Shown here piece after piece: positions 46,041 through 55,179 of a DNA stretch of 64,000 nucleotides. Numbering within the stretch: position 1 is the first letter of the stretch; the number at the start of each line of letters is the position of its first letter. The notes under the pieces were generated by a model. It was not told where the DNA came from. It saw only the letters and a program-made list of their open reading frames with translations, and did not search any database. A program made the position numbers and the translations under genes. The stretch comes from Vulcanimicrobiia bacterium (GTDB taxonomy: Bacteria > Vulcanimicrobiota > Vulcanimicrobiia > Vulcanimicrobiales > Vulcanimicrobiaceae), in assembly GCA_025934645.1 (NCBI GenBank), contig JAICWY010000005.1:1-64000 (forward strand), in the 5' to 3' direction.

Positions 46041-47525
46041 ACGATACTCCACACCCCGTCCATCGGGGCGACGGTCAAGTCGCTCGGAAGCAACGTGCTT
46101 CCTTTTGCGCTGCCCGGTTTTAAAGGTCTAAGCAAAGGCTTGGGCTTTGCCGCGCAGTTGGAAAAGAAAGCCGGCGATCTGAACGGCATGCTCGGCAGCG
46201 ATGCGCTCTCGCAACTCGCGTCGATGCTGCAGGCCGGCACGCCGATGGCGGCAATCATCGACAAAGTCTCCGCAAAACTTGCCAAAGCGATAGCAACGGC
46301 AAGCGGTAGAGGAGACGATGTGAACGCGCAGCGCACGCTTCAACGCGCGCTCGCGAATGCGCTCGCGCCACCGGGCGCGAGTCCCCCAACGCAAGGCGGC
46401 CTAAAAACACAAGTCGCCGCGCTCGAGCAGAAAGTCGAGGACATCCTCACAAAACTGGCGAGCGAACTGAATACCGCGGGGCAGAAGAGCGAATTCTCGG
46501 GAGCAGTCTTGGACGCCGATTCAAAGGCGAAAGAAATCCCGGCCCAGCAAACGAAACCACCGACCGGCGAGCAGAAACCGCCGGCCGCCGTGGCGTCTTT
46601 TGTGCAATCGCTTTTCGCAGGCGTAGCCGCGGACCTGACGCAACAGGCGCAATCCCCCGCGCCGCAGGCCCAAACGCAGCCGCAACTGCAGCAGCAACTG
46701 CAGATCTCCGCGATATCCAAGCCGGCAGAGCCCGCGCTTCCGGATCCGCTCGCGCGCATTTTGGCGCGCGCCGCGAATGCCGACGCGCAGCGAACCGGCA
46801 TGCCCGCGCCGGCGAGAACCGCGCAACCCGTAGCGGCAAACGCCGCGCTCTTCCAACGGCTCGTCGCGATCGTTGCACAACACACGTTCGCACAAACCGG
46901 CACCGGAAGCGGAAACGAAAACGGCCCGCAGGACGGCGCGGCATTTTCGGCTCCGGAATCATCCGGCGTTCCCACCACGCAATCGCAGTTCTCAGCGCAG
47001 CTCGCGTCCGCACCGGTTTCGGCCGTGCACGCGCAATACGCGCAGAGCGCCGCGGGCGCGAACGCGCAAAACGCTTACACCCCGGTCGATCCGCAAGCGC
47101 TGATCGAGCAAGTCGTCAAAGGCATCACCATGCGCAATTTGGGCGATACGTCCGAAGTGCGTATGCGATTGCGGCCCGAACATTTGGGCGACGTCTCGCT
47201 AAAACTTAGCGTTAGCGGAAACACCATCACCGCCAACATCGTCGCGCAGAATGCGGACGTTCGCGACATGCTGCTCTCGAATCAACAGCAGCTCGCGCGC
47301 ACGCTCTCCGAAGCGGGTCTCTCGCTCGGAGGATTCTCCGTCGACGTTTCCGGCGGCAACGCCGGCTTCACCAACCAGCGTCCGCAACAACCGCACGTCA
47401 AGCTCGGAAGAGCCGGTGCGTTTGCAGCAGCGCTCGATGGCGAAGACGACACCTGGGCCGATCCGCGTTTTGGTCCGCCGGTACTATCGGCGCCGAACTC
47501 GCTCGTGCTCAATTACTTGGTTTAG
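46041..47525 (+). CDS. fliK: Flagellar hook-length control protein FliK
   Basis: Gln/Ala/Pro-rich; C-terminal Flg_hook domain GDTSEVRMRLRPEHLGDVSLKLSVSGNTITANIVAQNADVRDMLLSNQQQLARTLSEAGLSLGGFSVDV; start uncertain, see findings. Confidence 0.87.
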   Translation, partial: TILHTPSIGATVKSLGSNVLPFALPGFKGLSKGLGFAAQLEKKAGDLNGMLGSDALSQLASMLQAGTPMAAIIDKVSAKLAKAIATASGRGDDVNAQRTLQRALANALAPPGASPPTQGGLKTQVAALEQKVEDILTKLASELNTAGQKSEFSGAVLDADSKAKEIPAQQTKPPTGEQKPPAAVASFVQSLFAGVAADLTQQAQSPAPQAQTQPQLQQQLQISAISKPAEPALPDPLARILARAANADAQRTGMPAPARTAQPVAANAALFQRLVAIVAQHTFAQTGTGSGNENGPQDGAAFSAPESSGVPTTQSQFSAQLASAPVSAVHAQYAQSAAGANAQNAYTPVDPQALIEQVVKGITMRNLGDTSEVRMRLRPEHLGDVSLKLSVSGNTITANIVAQNADVRDMLLSNQQQLARTLSEAGLSLGGFSVDVSGGNAGFTNQRPQQPHVKLGRAGAFAAALDGEDDTWADPRFGPPVLSAPNSLVLNYLV

Positions 47526-47534
47526 GAGAAACAC

Positions 47535-47999
47535 ATGGCCACGACGCCAATCTCGGGGTTGGGAACCCAAACCGCTTCGAACTCGTCGATATCGGGTTTG
47601 AGCGGGCAGGTCATGGGGTCGAACGACTTCTTGAAGTTGCTCACCACCGAACTGCAAAATCAGGATCCCATGAAACCCATGGACGACACGCAATCTGTTG
47701 CGCAGCTCGCGCAATTTTCAGCCCTCTCTGCCACGCAAGAACTCAATCAATCGTTTAAAAACTTCCAGTCGAACTTCGGCGTCATGCAAACGGCCGGACT
47801 GATTGGTAAAAAAGTGACCGTCGTTTCCACCGACGGCACCGGAAACAGCTCGAACATTACCGGAAACGTCAGCAGCATCGCGGTTCAGAACGGAACGCCG
47901 TACTTTACGATGACCGGTTCGAACGGGAAAGAATTCACCGACCAAAACGGCCAGCCGCTGCTGTTCTCTACGGGCAGCATCGTAGGTATCGGGGGGTAG
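47535..47999 (+). CDS. flgD: Flagellar hook assembly protein FlgD
   Basis: MGSNDFLKLLTTELQNQDPMKPMDDTQSVAQLAQFSALSATQELNQ. Confidence 0.95.
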   Translation: MATTPISGLGTQTASNSSISGLSGQVMGSNDFLKLLTTELQNQDPMKPMDDTQSVAQLAQFSALSATQELNQSFKNFQSNFGVMQTAGLIGKKVTVVSTDGTGNSSNITGNVSSIAVQNGTPYFTMTGSNGKEFTDQNGQPLLFSTGSIVGIGG

Positions 48000-48000
48000 C

Positions 48001-48405
48001 GTGGATCCGAAAGATGTGAACGCGATCGGCACTCCGGGGATCATTCCCGGCCCGGCGCCACGTCCTGTAGGCCGCCCCGTTCAAATTCCGCCGTCTTCCT
48101 CGCAGAGTTTCCGCTCTGTACTGGAAGCGCAGCGGACCGCGACGGCACAGCCGCTCAAATTCTCCGCTCACGCCATGCAGCGTCTGCAATCGCGCAACAT
48201 TCAGCTCAGCAACGACGACATCGCACGGATGAACGTCATGGCCGATAAAGCGGCGGAGAAGGGCGCGAAACAATCGCTCTTCATGCTCCGCGACGTCGCC
48301 ATGGTGGTGAGCATCAAAAACCGTACGGTGATTACCGCGGTCGATCAAGATTCGATGAAAGAGAACGTCTTTACGAACATCGACTCAGCCGCAGTCATCG
48401 GCTAA
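48001..48405 (+). CDS. TIGR02530-type flagellar operon protein
   Basis: FSAHAMQRLQSRNIQLSNDDIARMNVMADKAAEKGAKQSLFMLRDVAMVVSIKNRTVITAVD. Confidence 0.88.
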   Translation: MDPKDVNAIGTPGIIPGPAPRPVGRPVQIPPSSSQSFRSVLEAQRTATAQPLKFSAHAMQRLQSRNIQLSNDDIARMNVMADKAAEKGAKQSLFMLRDVAMVVSIKNRTVITAVDQDSMKENVFTNIDSAAVIG

Positions 48406-48506
48406 CCGAAAACTCTTTTGTAACTCTCGAGGTGGACCGCATGCGGGACCTCGACGCAGCGCCGATGGACTGACGCGCTGCGACTCGTATTGAAAGGTCA
48501 ACAGGA

Positions 48507-49952
48507 ATGGCATTCGATTCGCTGTTCACGGGGATCTCCGGTCTGAACGCTTACCAAAGCCAGATCGACATGATCTCCAACAACATCGCCAACGTCGGCA
48601 CCGTCGGCTTCAAAGGCCAGCGCATGACGTTCGCGGACATGTTCTATCAATCCAACGGCTTCGCAACGAAGGGCCCGACGCAAACGCGCGGCGGCGTCAA
48701 TCCGCAGGAAACCGGCCTGGGCGTTCGCGTTAACTCGATCGACACGAATTTCTCGCAAGGCGGTCTGCAAACGACCGGCCTCAACACCGATCTCGCGATC
48801 AACGGCGATGGATTCTTCATCCTGCGCAACACCGACGGTTCCGGCCTGCCCCTCTACACGCGCGACGGCGCGTTCTCGCTCAACTCGCAAGGGCAGCTCT
48901 ACGATCCCGCCACCGGTCTTGCCGTGCAGGGCTTCATGGCGAACGGCAACGGCGTCGTGACGCCGACGGCGAACCCCGGCGCAATCAACGTTCCGGTCGG
49001 CTTGCAAATGCAAGCGGCGGGCACCGGCGCGGCCAACGCCGTGAAGCTCGGGCCGAACAACGACGCGAACTTCGACGTAAGCATCGGCGGTTCGCTGGAT
49101 CAAACGCAGTACGCGGTTGCCGCGTCGGGCGGCTCGCCGGTGAACAAAACCGTCAGCACGACGATCTATGATTCGCTCGGCAACGCGCATCAGGCGACGA
49201 TCACGTTCACGCCCGCGCCTCCGACGGCGCCGGCAACGCTTCCGGCGACGGTGAACAATCCGAGCGGTACCGGCGTTGCTCCGGCAACGGCGTGGCAGTA
49301 CACCGTGTCGTTCGGCGATTCGACCACCGCAACGCCGGCCAGCACCGGCTTTCTGTTCTTCGATGCGAACGGGCAGTTCATCAACTCCTCGTCGAGCGCG
49401 ACCGGCACGCCGGTGCACGCGGTGGGGACCGCCGCTTCAACGACCGACGGCAACGCGATCGCGATCAACGGCTGGCCGGCCGGCGACAACTCGACGCTCG
49501 CCACCATCGGCCTCGACTTCTCGAACATGGCGGCGCTCTCGGGCTCGGCCACGGCGAATGTCATTTCTCAGAACGGCTATGCGGCCGGAACGCTCTCCAA
49601 CATCACCGTCGGACAAGACGGCACGGTGACGGGCTCGTTCACGAACGGTCAGCAGAAGACCATCGCGCAGATCGCGCTTGCGACGTTCCAGAACGAGGGC
49701 GGCCTGCACCGCGCGGGCGGCAACACGTTCGAGCAGAGCGCGAACTCCGGTCTGCCCCAGATCGGCACCGGCGCGCAAGGCCGGTTCGGCGCGGTCATCG
49801 CGGGCTCGCTCGAGCAGTCCAACGTCTCGCTCGCGGACGAGTTCACCAAGATGATCGTCGCTCAGCGCGCGTTCGAAGCGAACACGCGCGGCATTTCGAC
49901 GGCCGACCAGAATCTGCAGACGGTTCTGAACATCCGCGCGTCGTCGAACTAG
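48507..49952 (+). CDS. flgE: Flagellar hook protein FlgE
   Basis: SLFTGISGLNAYQSQIDMISNNIANVGTVGFKGQRMTFADMFYQ; C-term SNVSLADEFTKMIVAQRAFEANTRGISTADQNLQTVLNI. Confidence 0.96.
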   Translation: MAFDSLFTGISGLNAYQSQIDMISNNIANVGTVGFKGQRMTFADMFYQSNGFATKGPTQTRGGVNPQETGLGVRVNSIDTNFSQGGLQTTGLNTDLAINGDGFFILRNTDGSGLPLYTRDGAFSLNSQGQLYDPATGLAVQGFMANGNGVVTPTANPGAINVPVGLQMQAAGTGAANAVKLGPNNDANFDVSIGGSLDQTQYAVAASGGSPVNKTVSTTIYDSLGNAHQATITFTPAPPTAPATLPATVNNPSGTGVAPATAWQYTVSFGDSTTATPASTGFLFFDANGQFINSSSSATGTPVHAVGTAASTTDGNAIAINGWPAGDNSTLATIGLDFSNMAALSGSATANVISQNGYAAGTLSNITVGQDGTVTGSFTNGQQKTIAQIALATFQNEGGLHRAGGNTFEQSANSGLPQIGTGAQGRFGAVIAGSLEQSNVSLADEFTKMIVAQRAFEANTRGISTADQNLQTVLNIRASSN

Positions 49953-49986
49953 TGAAAACGTAGGACACGGAGGTCCTTGAGCCAGG

Positions 49987-50016
49987 AAGCCCGCGGCAAG
50001 AATCCGCGGGCTTTTT
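49987..50016 (+). terminator. Intrinsic terminator downstream of flgE
   Basis: AAGCCCGCGG-CAAGAAT-CCGCGGGCTT followed by TTT. Confidence 0.85.
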
Positions 50017-50031
50017 GGTGCACAACAGATC

Positions 50032-50223
50032 ATGATTCAACTCACCCGGCTCAACGGACAGCCCATCATGGTCAACTCCGACCTCATCGAGTCGGTTGAG
50101 ACCACGCCGGACACGGTCATCACCCTGGTCAGCGGCAACAAACTCATCGTCCGCGACTCCATGGACGCCATCCAAAGCCTGATAATCGAGTTCAAACGGA
50201 AGATCTACGGCTCATCCGCGTAG
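50032..50223 (+). CDS. flbD: Flagellar FlbD family protein
   Basis: MIQLTRLNGQPIMVNSDLIESVETTPDTVITLVSGNKLIVRDSMDAI. Confidence 0.93.
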   Translation: MIQLTRLNGQPIMVNSDLIESVETTPDTVITLVSGNKLIVRDSMDAIQSLIIEFKRKIYGSSA

Positions 50224-50308
50224 CGCCCCCGAAGCCTCATAATGACGCGGGTCATGCCGATACAAGGAAGGTAAGGAACCACGGACCGGGACCGCGCGGA
50301 GACACGCT

Positions 50309-51142
50309 TTGGATTTTGCTACACTCCTCGGCCTCATTATTGCTTTTGGGGCCATCTTCATAGCCGGCTGGGTCGGCGGCACCGACGCCCACGTCATCTT
50401 TGGACGCTGGGAAGCTTTCGTACTCATCGTCGGCGGCACGGTCGGCGCCACCCTCACGTCATTTCCGCTGCGAACCTTTACAAAAGGCTTTTTCGGCGGC
50501 TTTAAAACCGCGTTCACTGAGCCGGTCTATCACGAGCGCGACGTGATCGCGACGCTGGTCTCGTTCGCCGAGAAGGCGCGCCGCGAGGGATTGCTGGCGC
50601 TCGAAAACGAGGCTGCTGCGCTGGAAGACGAGTTCATGCGCAAGGGCATTCAGCTGGTCATCGACGGCCGCGACACCGACGTCATCCGCAAAGTGTTGGA
50701 AACTGAAGTTTCCCACGTGCAAGAGACCGGCACCAAAGCAGAAGCCGTGTTCACGAATTTGGGCGGCTACTCGCCGACCCTGGGCATCATCGGTACCGTG
50801 CTCGGCCTCATCGGCATGCTGCGCGGGCTCTCGAGCATGAGCGGCAGTACGAACGTCGCCGGCAGCATCGGCGTGGCGACCGCGCAAGCGTTCGTCGCGA
50901 CGTTCTTCGGTATCATGTTCGCCAATCTGCTGTGGCTGCCGCTCGCGACGAAGATTAAAGAGCGTTACGGCCAACTGCTGTTGCTGCGCGAGATCATGAT
51001 CGAGGGCATTCTCTCGATTCAAGCCGGCGATAATCCGCGTCTGCTCGAAGAACGCCTGCACGCGTTCCTGGATCCGGAAACGCGTGAGACGGATATCGAA
51101 GAAGGCGGAGCCGTCGCCGAACCGAGCTACTCGCCGGGATAA
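50309..51142 (+). CDS. motA: Flagellar motor stator protein MotA
   Basis: FATLLGLIIAFGAIFIAGWVGG...GGYSPTLGIIGTVLGLIGMLRGLSSM; ATT/TTG start region uncertain. Confidence 0.95.
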   Translation: MDFATLLGLIIAFGAIFIAGWVGGTDAHVIFGRWEAFVLIVGGTVGATLTSFPLRTFTKGFFGGFKTAFTEPVYHERDVIATLVSFAEKARREGLLALENEAAALEDEFMRKGIQLVIDGRDTDVIRKVLETEVSHVQETGTKAEAVFTNLGGYSPTLGIIGTVLGLIGMLRGLSSMSGSTNVAGSIGVATAQAFVATFFGIMFANLLWLPLATKIKERYGQLLLLREIMIEGILSIQAGDNPRLLEERLHAFLDPETRETDIEEGGAVAEPSYSPG

Positions 51143-51909
51143 TGCCGCAGCCGGTAAAAACCGCCGCGCGAGCGGCCGAAAGCAAGTTCCGCAAGAAGGC
51201 GGAAGAGACCAAAGTCGAGACCGCCGGCATGATGCGCTGGCTTCTGACATACGCCGACATGATCACGCTCATGTTGGCGCTGTTCATTATTCTCTTCGCC
51301 ATGTCGACCATCAGCCGCGTAAAGTTTCAGCAATTCGCGAACGCCGTTTCCGGCGGCTTCGATAACCAATGGTCCGTGAACCAGCCGCCCAACGGCGGGG
51401 TGAACGGTAAAGAAAGTTTTAACGCGAGCTCGACGGTGCCCGCGATTCAAAAAGATCTGCAGCAGTACGTCGAGAGTCACCGGCTGCAGAGCCAGGTCCA
51501 AGTACACATGGACCATCGCGGCTTGGTCATTACTTTACTTTCCGATAAGAGTTACTACGATAGCGGCAGCGCAGAACTGCGGCCGGACACTAAGAAAATT
51601 CTGGACGAAGTCGATTCATTCTTTAAGAAGAACGACAATCTGATTCGCGTCGAGGGCAATACGGACGATGTCCCGATCGCGACGGAGCAATTCCCCAGTA
51701 ACTGGGAACTTTCAACCGCGCGCGCGGTCAACGTCGTGCGGTACTTGGTGGAAGACGACCACTTGGACCCGACGCGGATCTCCGCGGCGGGATACGGACA
51801 GTATCATCCACGGACGGATAACAGCTCGGATGAAGCACGGCAGCAGAATCGGCGGGTCGATATCGTGCTGCTCAATGCGAATCTCTCCCGCGCCGAAAAG
51901 GGGCAGTGA
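51142..51909 (+). CDS. motB: Flagellar motor protein MotB (OmpA-like)
   Basis: WLLTYADMITLMLALFIILFAMS; OmpA-like VEGNTDDVPI...NWELSTARAVNVVRYL. Confidence 0.96.
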   Translation: MPQPVKTAARAAESKFRKKAEETKVETAGMMRWLLTYADMITLMLALFIILFAMSTISRVKFQQFANAVSGGFDNQWSVNQPPNGGVNGKESFNASSTVPAIQKDLQQYVESHRLQSQVQVHMDHRGLVITLLSDKSYYDSGSAELRPDTKKILDEVDSFFKKNDNLIRVEGNTDDVPIATEQFPSNWELSTARAVNVVRYLVEDDHLDPTRISAAGYGQYHPRTDNSSDEARQQNRRVDIVLLNANLSRAEKGQ

Positions 51910-51915
51910 TCCGTC

Positions 51916-52908
51916 ATGTCCAGTCTCTCGCAAGAAGAAATCGATGCGCTTATAAATCAGCTTTCCACCGAGCCGGTCTCGAAAGAGGACGCGCTCGAAG
52001 GAAAGAAGGTCAAGTCCTTCGATTTCCGGTTCAACAAGCGGCTCGATAAGTTCTCGAATAGCCAGCTGCAGACACTGCGCACGCTGCACGAAAACTTCAC
52101 GCGCCTGCTCAACAACTCGCTGTCGGTCTATCTGCGCACCCGCGTTGAAGCGACGATCGTGTCGATCGAGCAGATCAGCTACGGCGACTTTATCGCCAGC
52201 ATCGGCATCCCGTCGATCCTTTCAATCTACTCGATGGACCCGCTGCCCGGCAGCGGCATCGTGCAGGTCGACCTGAACCTGGTGTTCTCGATCATCGACC
52301 GGCTGCTGGGCGGCCCGGGGTGGTTTCCGCAAAAGCTTCGCGACCTGACCGACATCGAGCGCACGCTCATGCAGCGCTTCATGGCGCGCATGCTCAACAG
52401 CTACCGCGAATCGTGGAACTACCTGCTCACGCTCTCGCTGAAGATCGAAGCCCTCGATTCAAACCCGCAGTTCATCCCGCGTATTATTCCGCTGGATCAG
52501 ACCGTCGCGTATGTTTCGATGGAACTCAAGGTCGGCGACATGACGGGCGTGATGAATTTCTGTCTTCCGTATCTGGTTCTGCAATCCATCAGCACGCAGC
52601 TCACCGACTTCCAATGGTCGCCGACGGTCATCGCCGGTCGCGGAATGACCGAAGAAGACATTCAACAGCTCGCGCGCAACGTCGAAAAAGCTGCCGTTGA
52701 CGTTCAAGTCGAGCTGGGCCGAACGAGCGTCTCGCTGCGCGATCTGGTCGCGCTGCAAGCCGGCGATGTGATTCTGTTCGACAAACCCACCGACGCCGCG
52801 CTGGTGGCGCGGATCAACGACCGCGATAAGTTCCACGTGTATCCGGGCGTGCACAAAGACCGCATCGCCGTACAAGTATCCGACGTCATTACCAGCGAGG
52901 ACCAGTAA
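51916..52908 (+). CDS. fliM: Flagellar motor switch protein FliM
   Basis: SLSQEEIDALINQLS...FDFRFNKRLDKFSNSQLQTLRTLHENFTRLLNNSLSVYLRTRVEATI. Confidence 0.97.
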   Translation: MSSLSQEEIDALINQLSTEPVSKEDALEGKKVKSFDFRFNKRLDKFSNSQLQTLRTLHENFTRLLNNSLSVYLRTRVEATIVSIEQISYGDFIASIGIPSILSIYSMDPLPGSGIVQVDLNLVFSIIDRLLGGPGWFPQKLRDLTDIERTLMQRFMARMLNSYRESWNYLLTLSLKIEALDSNPQFIPRIIPLDQTVAYVSMELKVGDMTGVMNFCLPYLVLQSISTQLTDFQWSPTVIAGRGMTEEDIQQLARNVEKAAVDVQVELGRTSVSLRDLVALQAGDVILFDKPTDAALVARINDRDKFHVYPGVHKDRIAVQVSDVITSEDQ

Positions 52909-52912
52909 CCCG

Positions 52913-53824
52913 ATGGCCGATATTCAACAGCTCACCGACGCCATGCTCGAGGCCGCCGGCACCGTTCTGGGCCGCCTCGTCGAGCAGCCGGTTGCGGCAT
53001 CCGCGGCAATGCGCAACGACCACGAAGGTTCGATCAAGATCGACGCCGGGACGCTCGTTGCGTGCGCTGAGATTCCGTCGCTCGGCATTAAACCCGTGGT
53101 ACGTTTCCAAAACGACGACATCGCGAAGATCGTCCAGATGATGCTGGGCGGCGCCGACGACGCCGCCGAGATGGGGGCGATGCAGCTCTCGATCGTTTCG
53201 GAAACGGTCTCGCAAATTGCCGCTGCAATGGCGGAAGAACTCGCGAAAAACATGGGCGCCGCCACCGAGGGCGTGCGCGCAGAGCTCTGCACCGACGCCA
53301 CGAATCTTCCCGCGCCACCGTTCGCCTCGTTCGAGGGCACAGTCCAAGTCGGCGTCGAGGCCGCTCCGCAAATCATCATCGATTTCGACGGCATCGCGAT
53401 GTCAAAGCTGGTCCACGACGACACACCAGAGGCTGCCGAACCGCAACCCCCGCCCGTCATGGTGAGCGCGCGAAGCGCAGTCGAACCAGCAGTCGAACCA
53501 CGGCCGAGCGTAGTCGAGGCCAAAGCTCAACCCGTGGCCTTCACTCCCATGTCGCCGACGCAGTCGCGCGCTCAGGCCGGCAACAATCTGGATCTGGTGC
53601 ACGACGTGCCGTTGCAGATCAGCGCCGTGCTGGGGAAAACGGCATTGACGCTGCGTGACGTGGTGACGCTGCAGTCGGGAAGCGTATTCGAGCTCGACAA
53701 GCTCTCGACCGATCCGATCGACCTCTACGTCAACAACATTTTGATCGCGCGCGGTGAGGTGGTCGTCGTCGACGACAAATTCGCCGTGAAGATCAGCGAA
53801 CTCAATCCTACCGTAGAGTCGTAA
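52913..53824 (+). CDS. fliY: FliY-type motor switch protein (CheC/CheX-like N-term + FliN C-term)
   Basis: C-terminal DLVHDVPLQISAVLGKTALTLRDVVTLQSGSVFELDKLSTDPIDLYVNNILIARGEVVVVDDKFAVKI; N-terminal CheC-like fold. Confidence 0.9.
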   Translation: MADIQQLTDAMLEAAGTVLGRLVEQPVAASAAMRNDHEGSIKIDAGTLVACAEIPSLGIKPVVRFQNDDIAKIVQMMLGGADDAAEMGAMQLSIVSETVSQIAAAMAEELAKNMGAATEGVRAELCTDATNLPAPPFASFEGTVQVGVEAAPQIIIDFDGIAMSKLVHDDTPEAAEPQPPPVMVSARSAVEPAVEPRPSVVEAKAQPVAFTPMSPTQSRAQAGNNLDLVHDVPLQISAVLGKTALTLRDVVTLQSGSVFELDKLSTDPIDLYVNNILIARGEVVVVDDKFAVKISELNPTVES

Positions 53825-53826
53825 CC

Positions 53827-54171
53827 ATGTCGTTCGCCGGTCAATACATCCTGGCGCTGCTGGTCGTCGGGCTGATGCTCTTCGGCCTGTACACCGTCGT
53901 GCGCGCTCTCGGACGCGGCCGTTTGGTCGCCTCCAGCGATAAACGGCTCATCACCGTCGTCGAATCAACCTTTCTCGCGCAGAACACCACGCTGCATGTC
54001 GTAAAAGCGGCGGGCCACTACTATTTGGTAGGCGGCGGCAGCGGCCACGTCAGCACGCTCGCAGAGCTTCCCGCGGAGCAAGTGGAGCCGTGGATGCGCG
54101 AGCAGCGCAATCTGTTCGACGCGCAAACCAAAACGATCACCGGTTTCTTAAAGCAGCTGAAAAAGCCTTAG
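53827..54171 (+). CDS. fliO: Flagellar biosynthetic protein FliO/FliZ
   Basis: N-terminal TM, position between fliY and fliP; TVVESTFLAQNTTLHVVKAAGHYYLVGGGSGHVSTLAELP. Confidence 0.8.
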   Translation: MSFAGQYILALLVVGLMLFGLYTVVRALGRGRLVASSDKRLITVVESTFLAQNTTLHVVKAAGHYYLVGGGSGHVSTLAELPAEQVEPWMREQRNLFDAQTKTITGFLKQLKKP

Positions 54172-54984
54172 ATGCAACGCGAACCGTTCTTCAAGCGCCT
54201 CTGGTCACGCCATCGCGCCTTTCTCGTTACGAGCGTCGTCGCGGTTCTTTCGCTTTGGGTCATCCCGGCGATCGCGCAAGCCGCAACGGCGCCGGCAGCT
54301 CCGTCGATTCCGATTCCGCAAGTCAGCATCGGCGTCGGCCAAGCGAAGAATCCGCACGACGTTGCAACCTCGCTGCAGATTCTGCTGCTGCTTACAGTCC
54401 TGGCGCTCGCGCCCACGCTGCTTGTCCTCGTAACCTCGTTCACGCGCGTGATCGTCGTCCTTTCGTTCGTGCGCACGGCGCTGGGCACGCAGCAGGTTCC
54501 GCCGAATCAGGTGCTCGTCGGCCTTGCGCTCTTCCTTACGTTCTTCATCATGGCGCCCGTCGTCAAAGATGTGAACCAGAACGCGCTGCAGCCGTATCTG
54601 AAGAGTCAGATCACGCAGCAAGTCGCGCTCGACCGCGCCGCGCAGCCGCTTCGCAAGTTCATGTTCAAGCAGACGCGAGCGAAAGACATCCAGCTGTTTT
54701 ACTCGCTCTCCACCGAGCCGCGTCCGCAGCAGCAGTCGGATGTGCCGACCTACATCTTGATTCAGGCATTCGTGATCTCCGAATTAAAGACGGCCTTTGA
54801 AATCGGCTTTGCGATCTACGTGCCGTTCATCGTGATCGACATGGTGGTGGCCAGCATTCTGCTCTCGATGGGCATGATGATGATCCCTCCCGTCATCATC
54901 TCGCTGCCGTTCAAGATCCTGATCTTCTTGTTGGTGGACGGCTGGAATCTGACCGTCAACGCCATCTTCCAGAGTTACAAATGA
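54172..54984 (+). CDS. fliP: Flagellar export protein FliP
   Basis: TVLALAPTLLVLVTSFTRVIVVLSFVRTALGTQQVPPNQVLVGLALFLTFFIMAPV...LSMGMMMIPPVIISLPFKILIFLLVDGWNL. Confidence 0.98.
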   Translation: MQREPFFKRLWSRHRAFLVTSVVAVLSLWVIPAIAQAATAPAAPSIPIPQVSIGVGQAKNPHDVATSLQILLLLTVLALAPTLLVLVTSFTRVIVVLSFVRTALGTQQVPPNQVLVGLALFLTFFIMAPVVKDVNQNALQPYLKSQITQQVALDRAAQPLRKFMFKQTRAKDIQLFYSLSTEPRPQQQSDVPTYILIQAFVISELKTAFEIGFAIYVPFIVIDMVVASILLSMGMMMIPPVIISLPFKILIFLLVDGWNLTVNAIFQSYK

Positions 54985-55178
54985 TGCAGCAAGTCATCAG
55001 CGCGTTATTTTTACCGGCTCTTCCCGTCACGCTCTCGGGCATTCTCCTCGCGCTCGCAGCCTTTCTTGCAGGAACGGTGCTCCTTAGCATGATGATCGCG
55101 ACCGCAGTGAAGCTTACGCTGCATCGCGGCGCTCAGCGTGTCATCGTCAGCACGTCGAAGGACCCCGAGGAACGCTGA
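54981..55178 (+). CDS. Small membrane protein of unknown function between fliP and fliQ
   Basis: MMQQVISALFLPALPVTLSGILLALAAFLAGTVLLSMMIATAVKLTLHRGAQRVIVSTSKDPEER; ATGA overlap with fliP. Confidence 0.65.
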   Translation: MMQQVISALFLPALPVTLSGILLALAAFLAGTVLLSMMIATAVKLTLHRGAQRVIVSTSKDPEER

Positions 55179-55179
55179 G

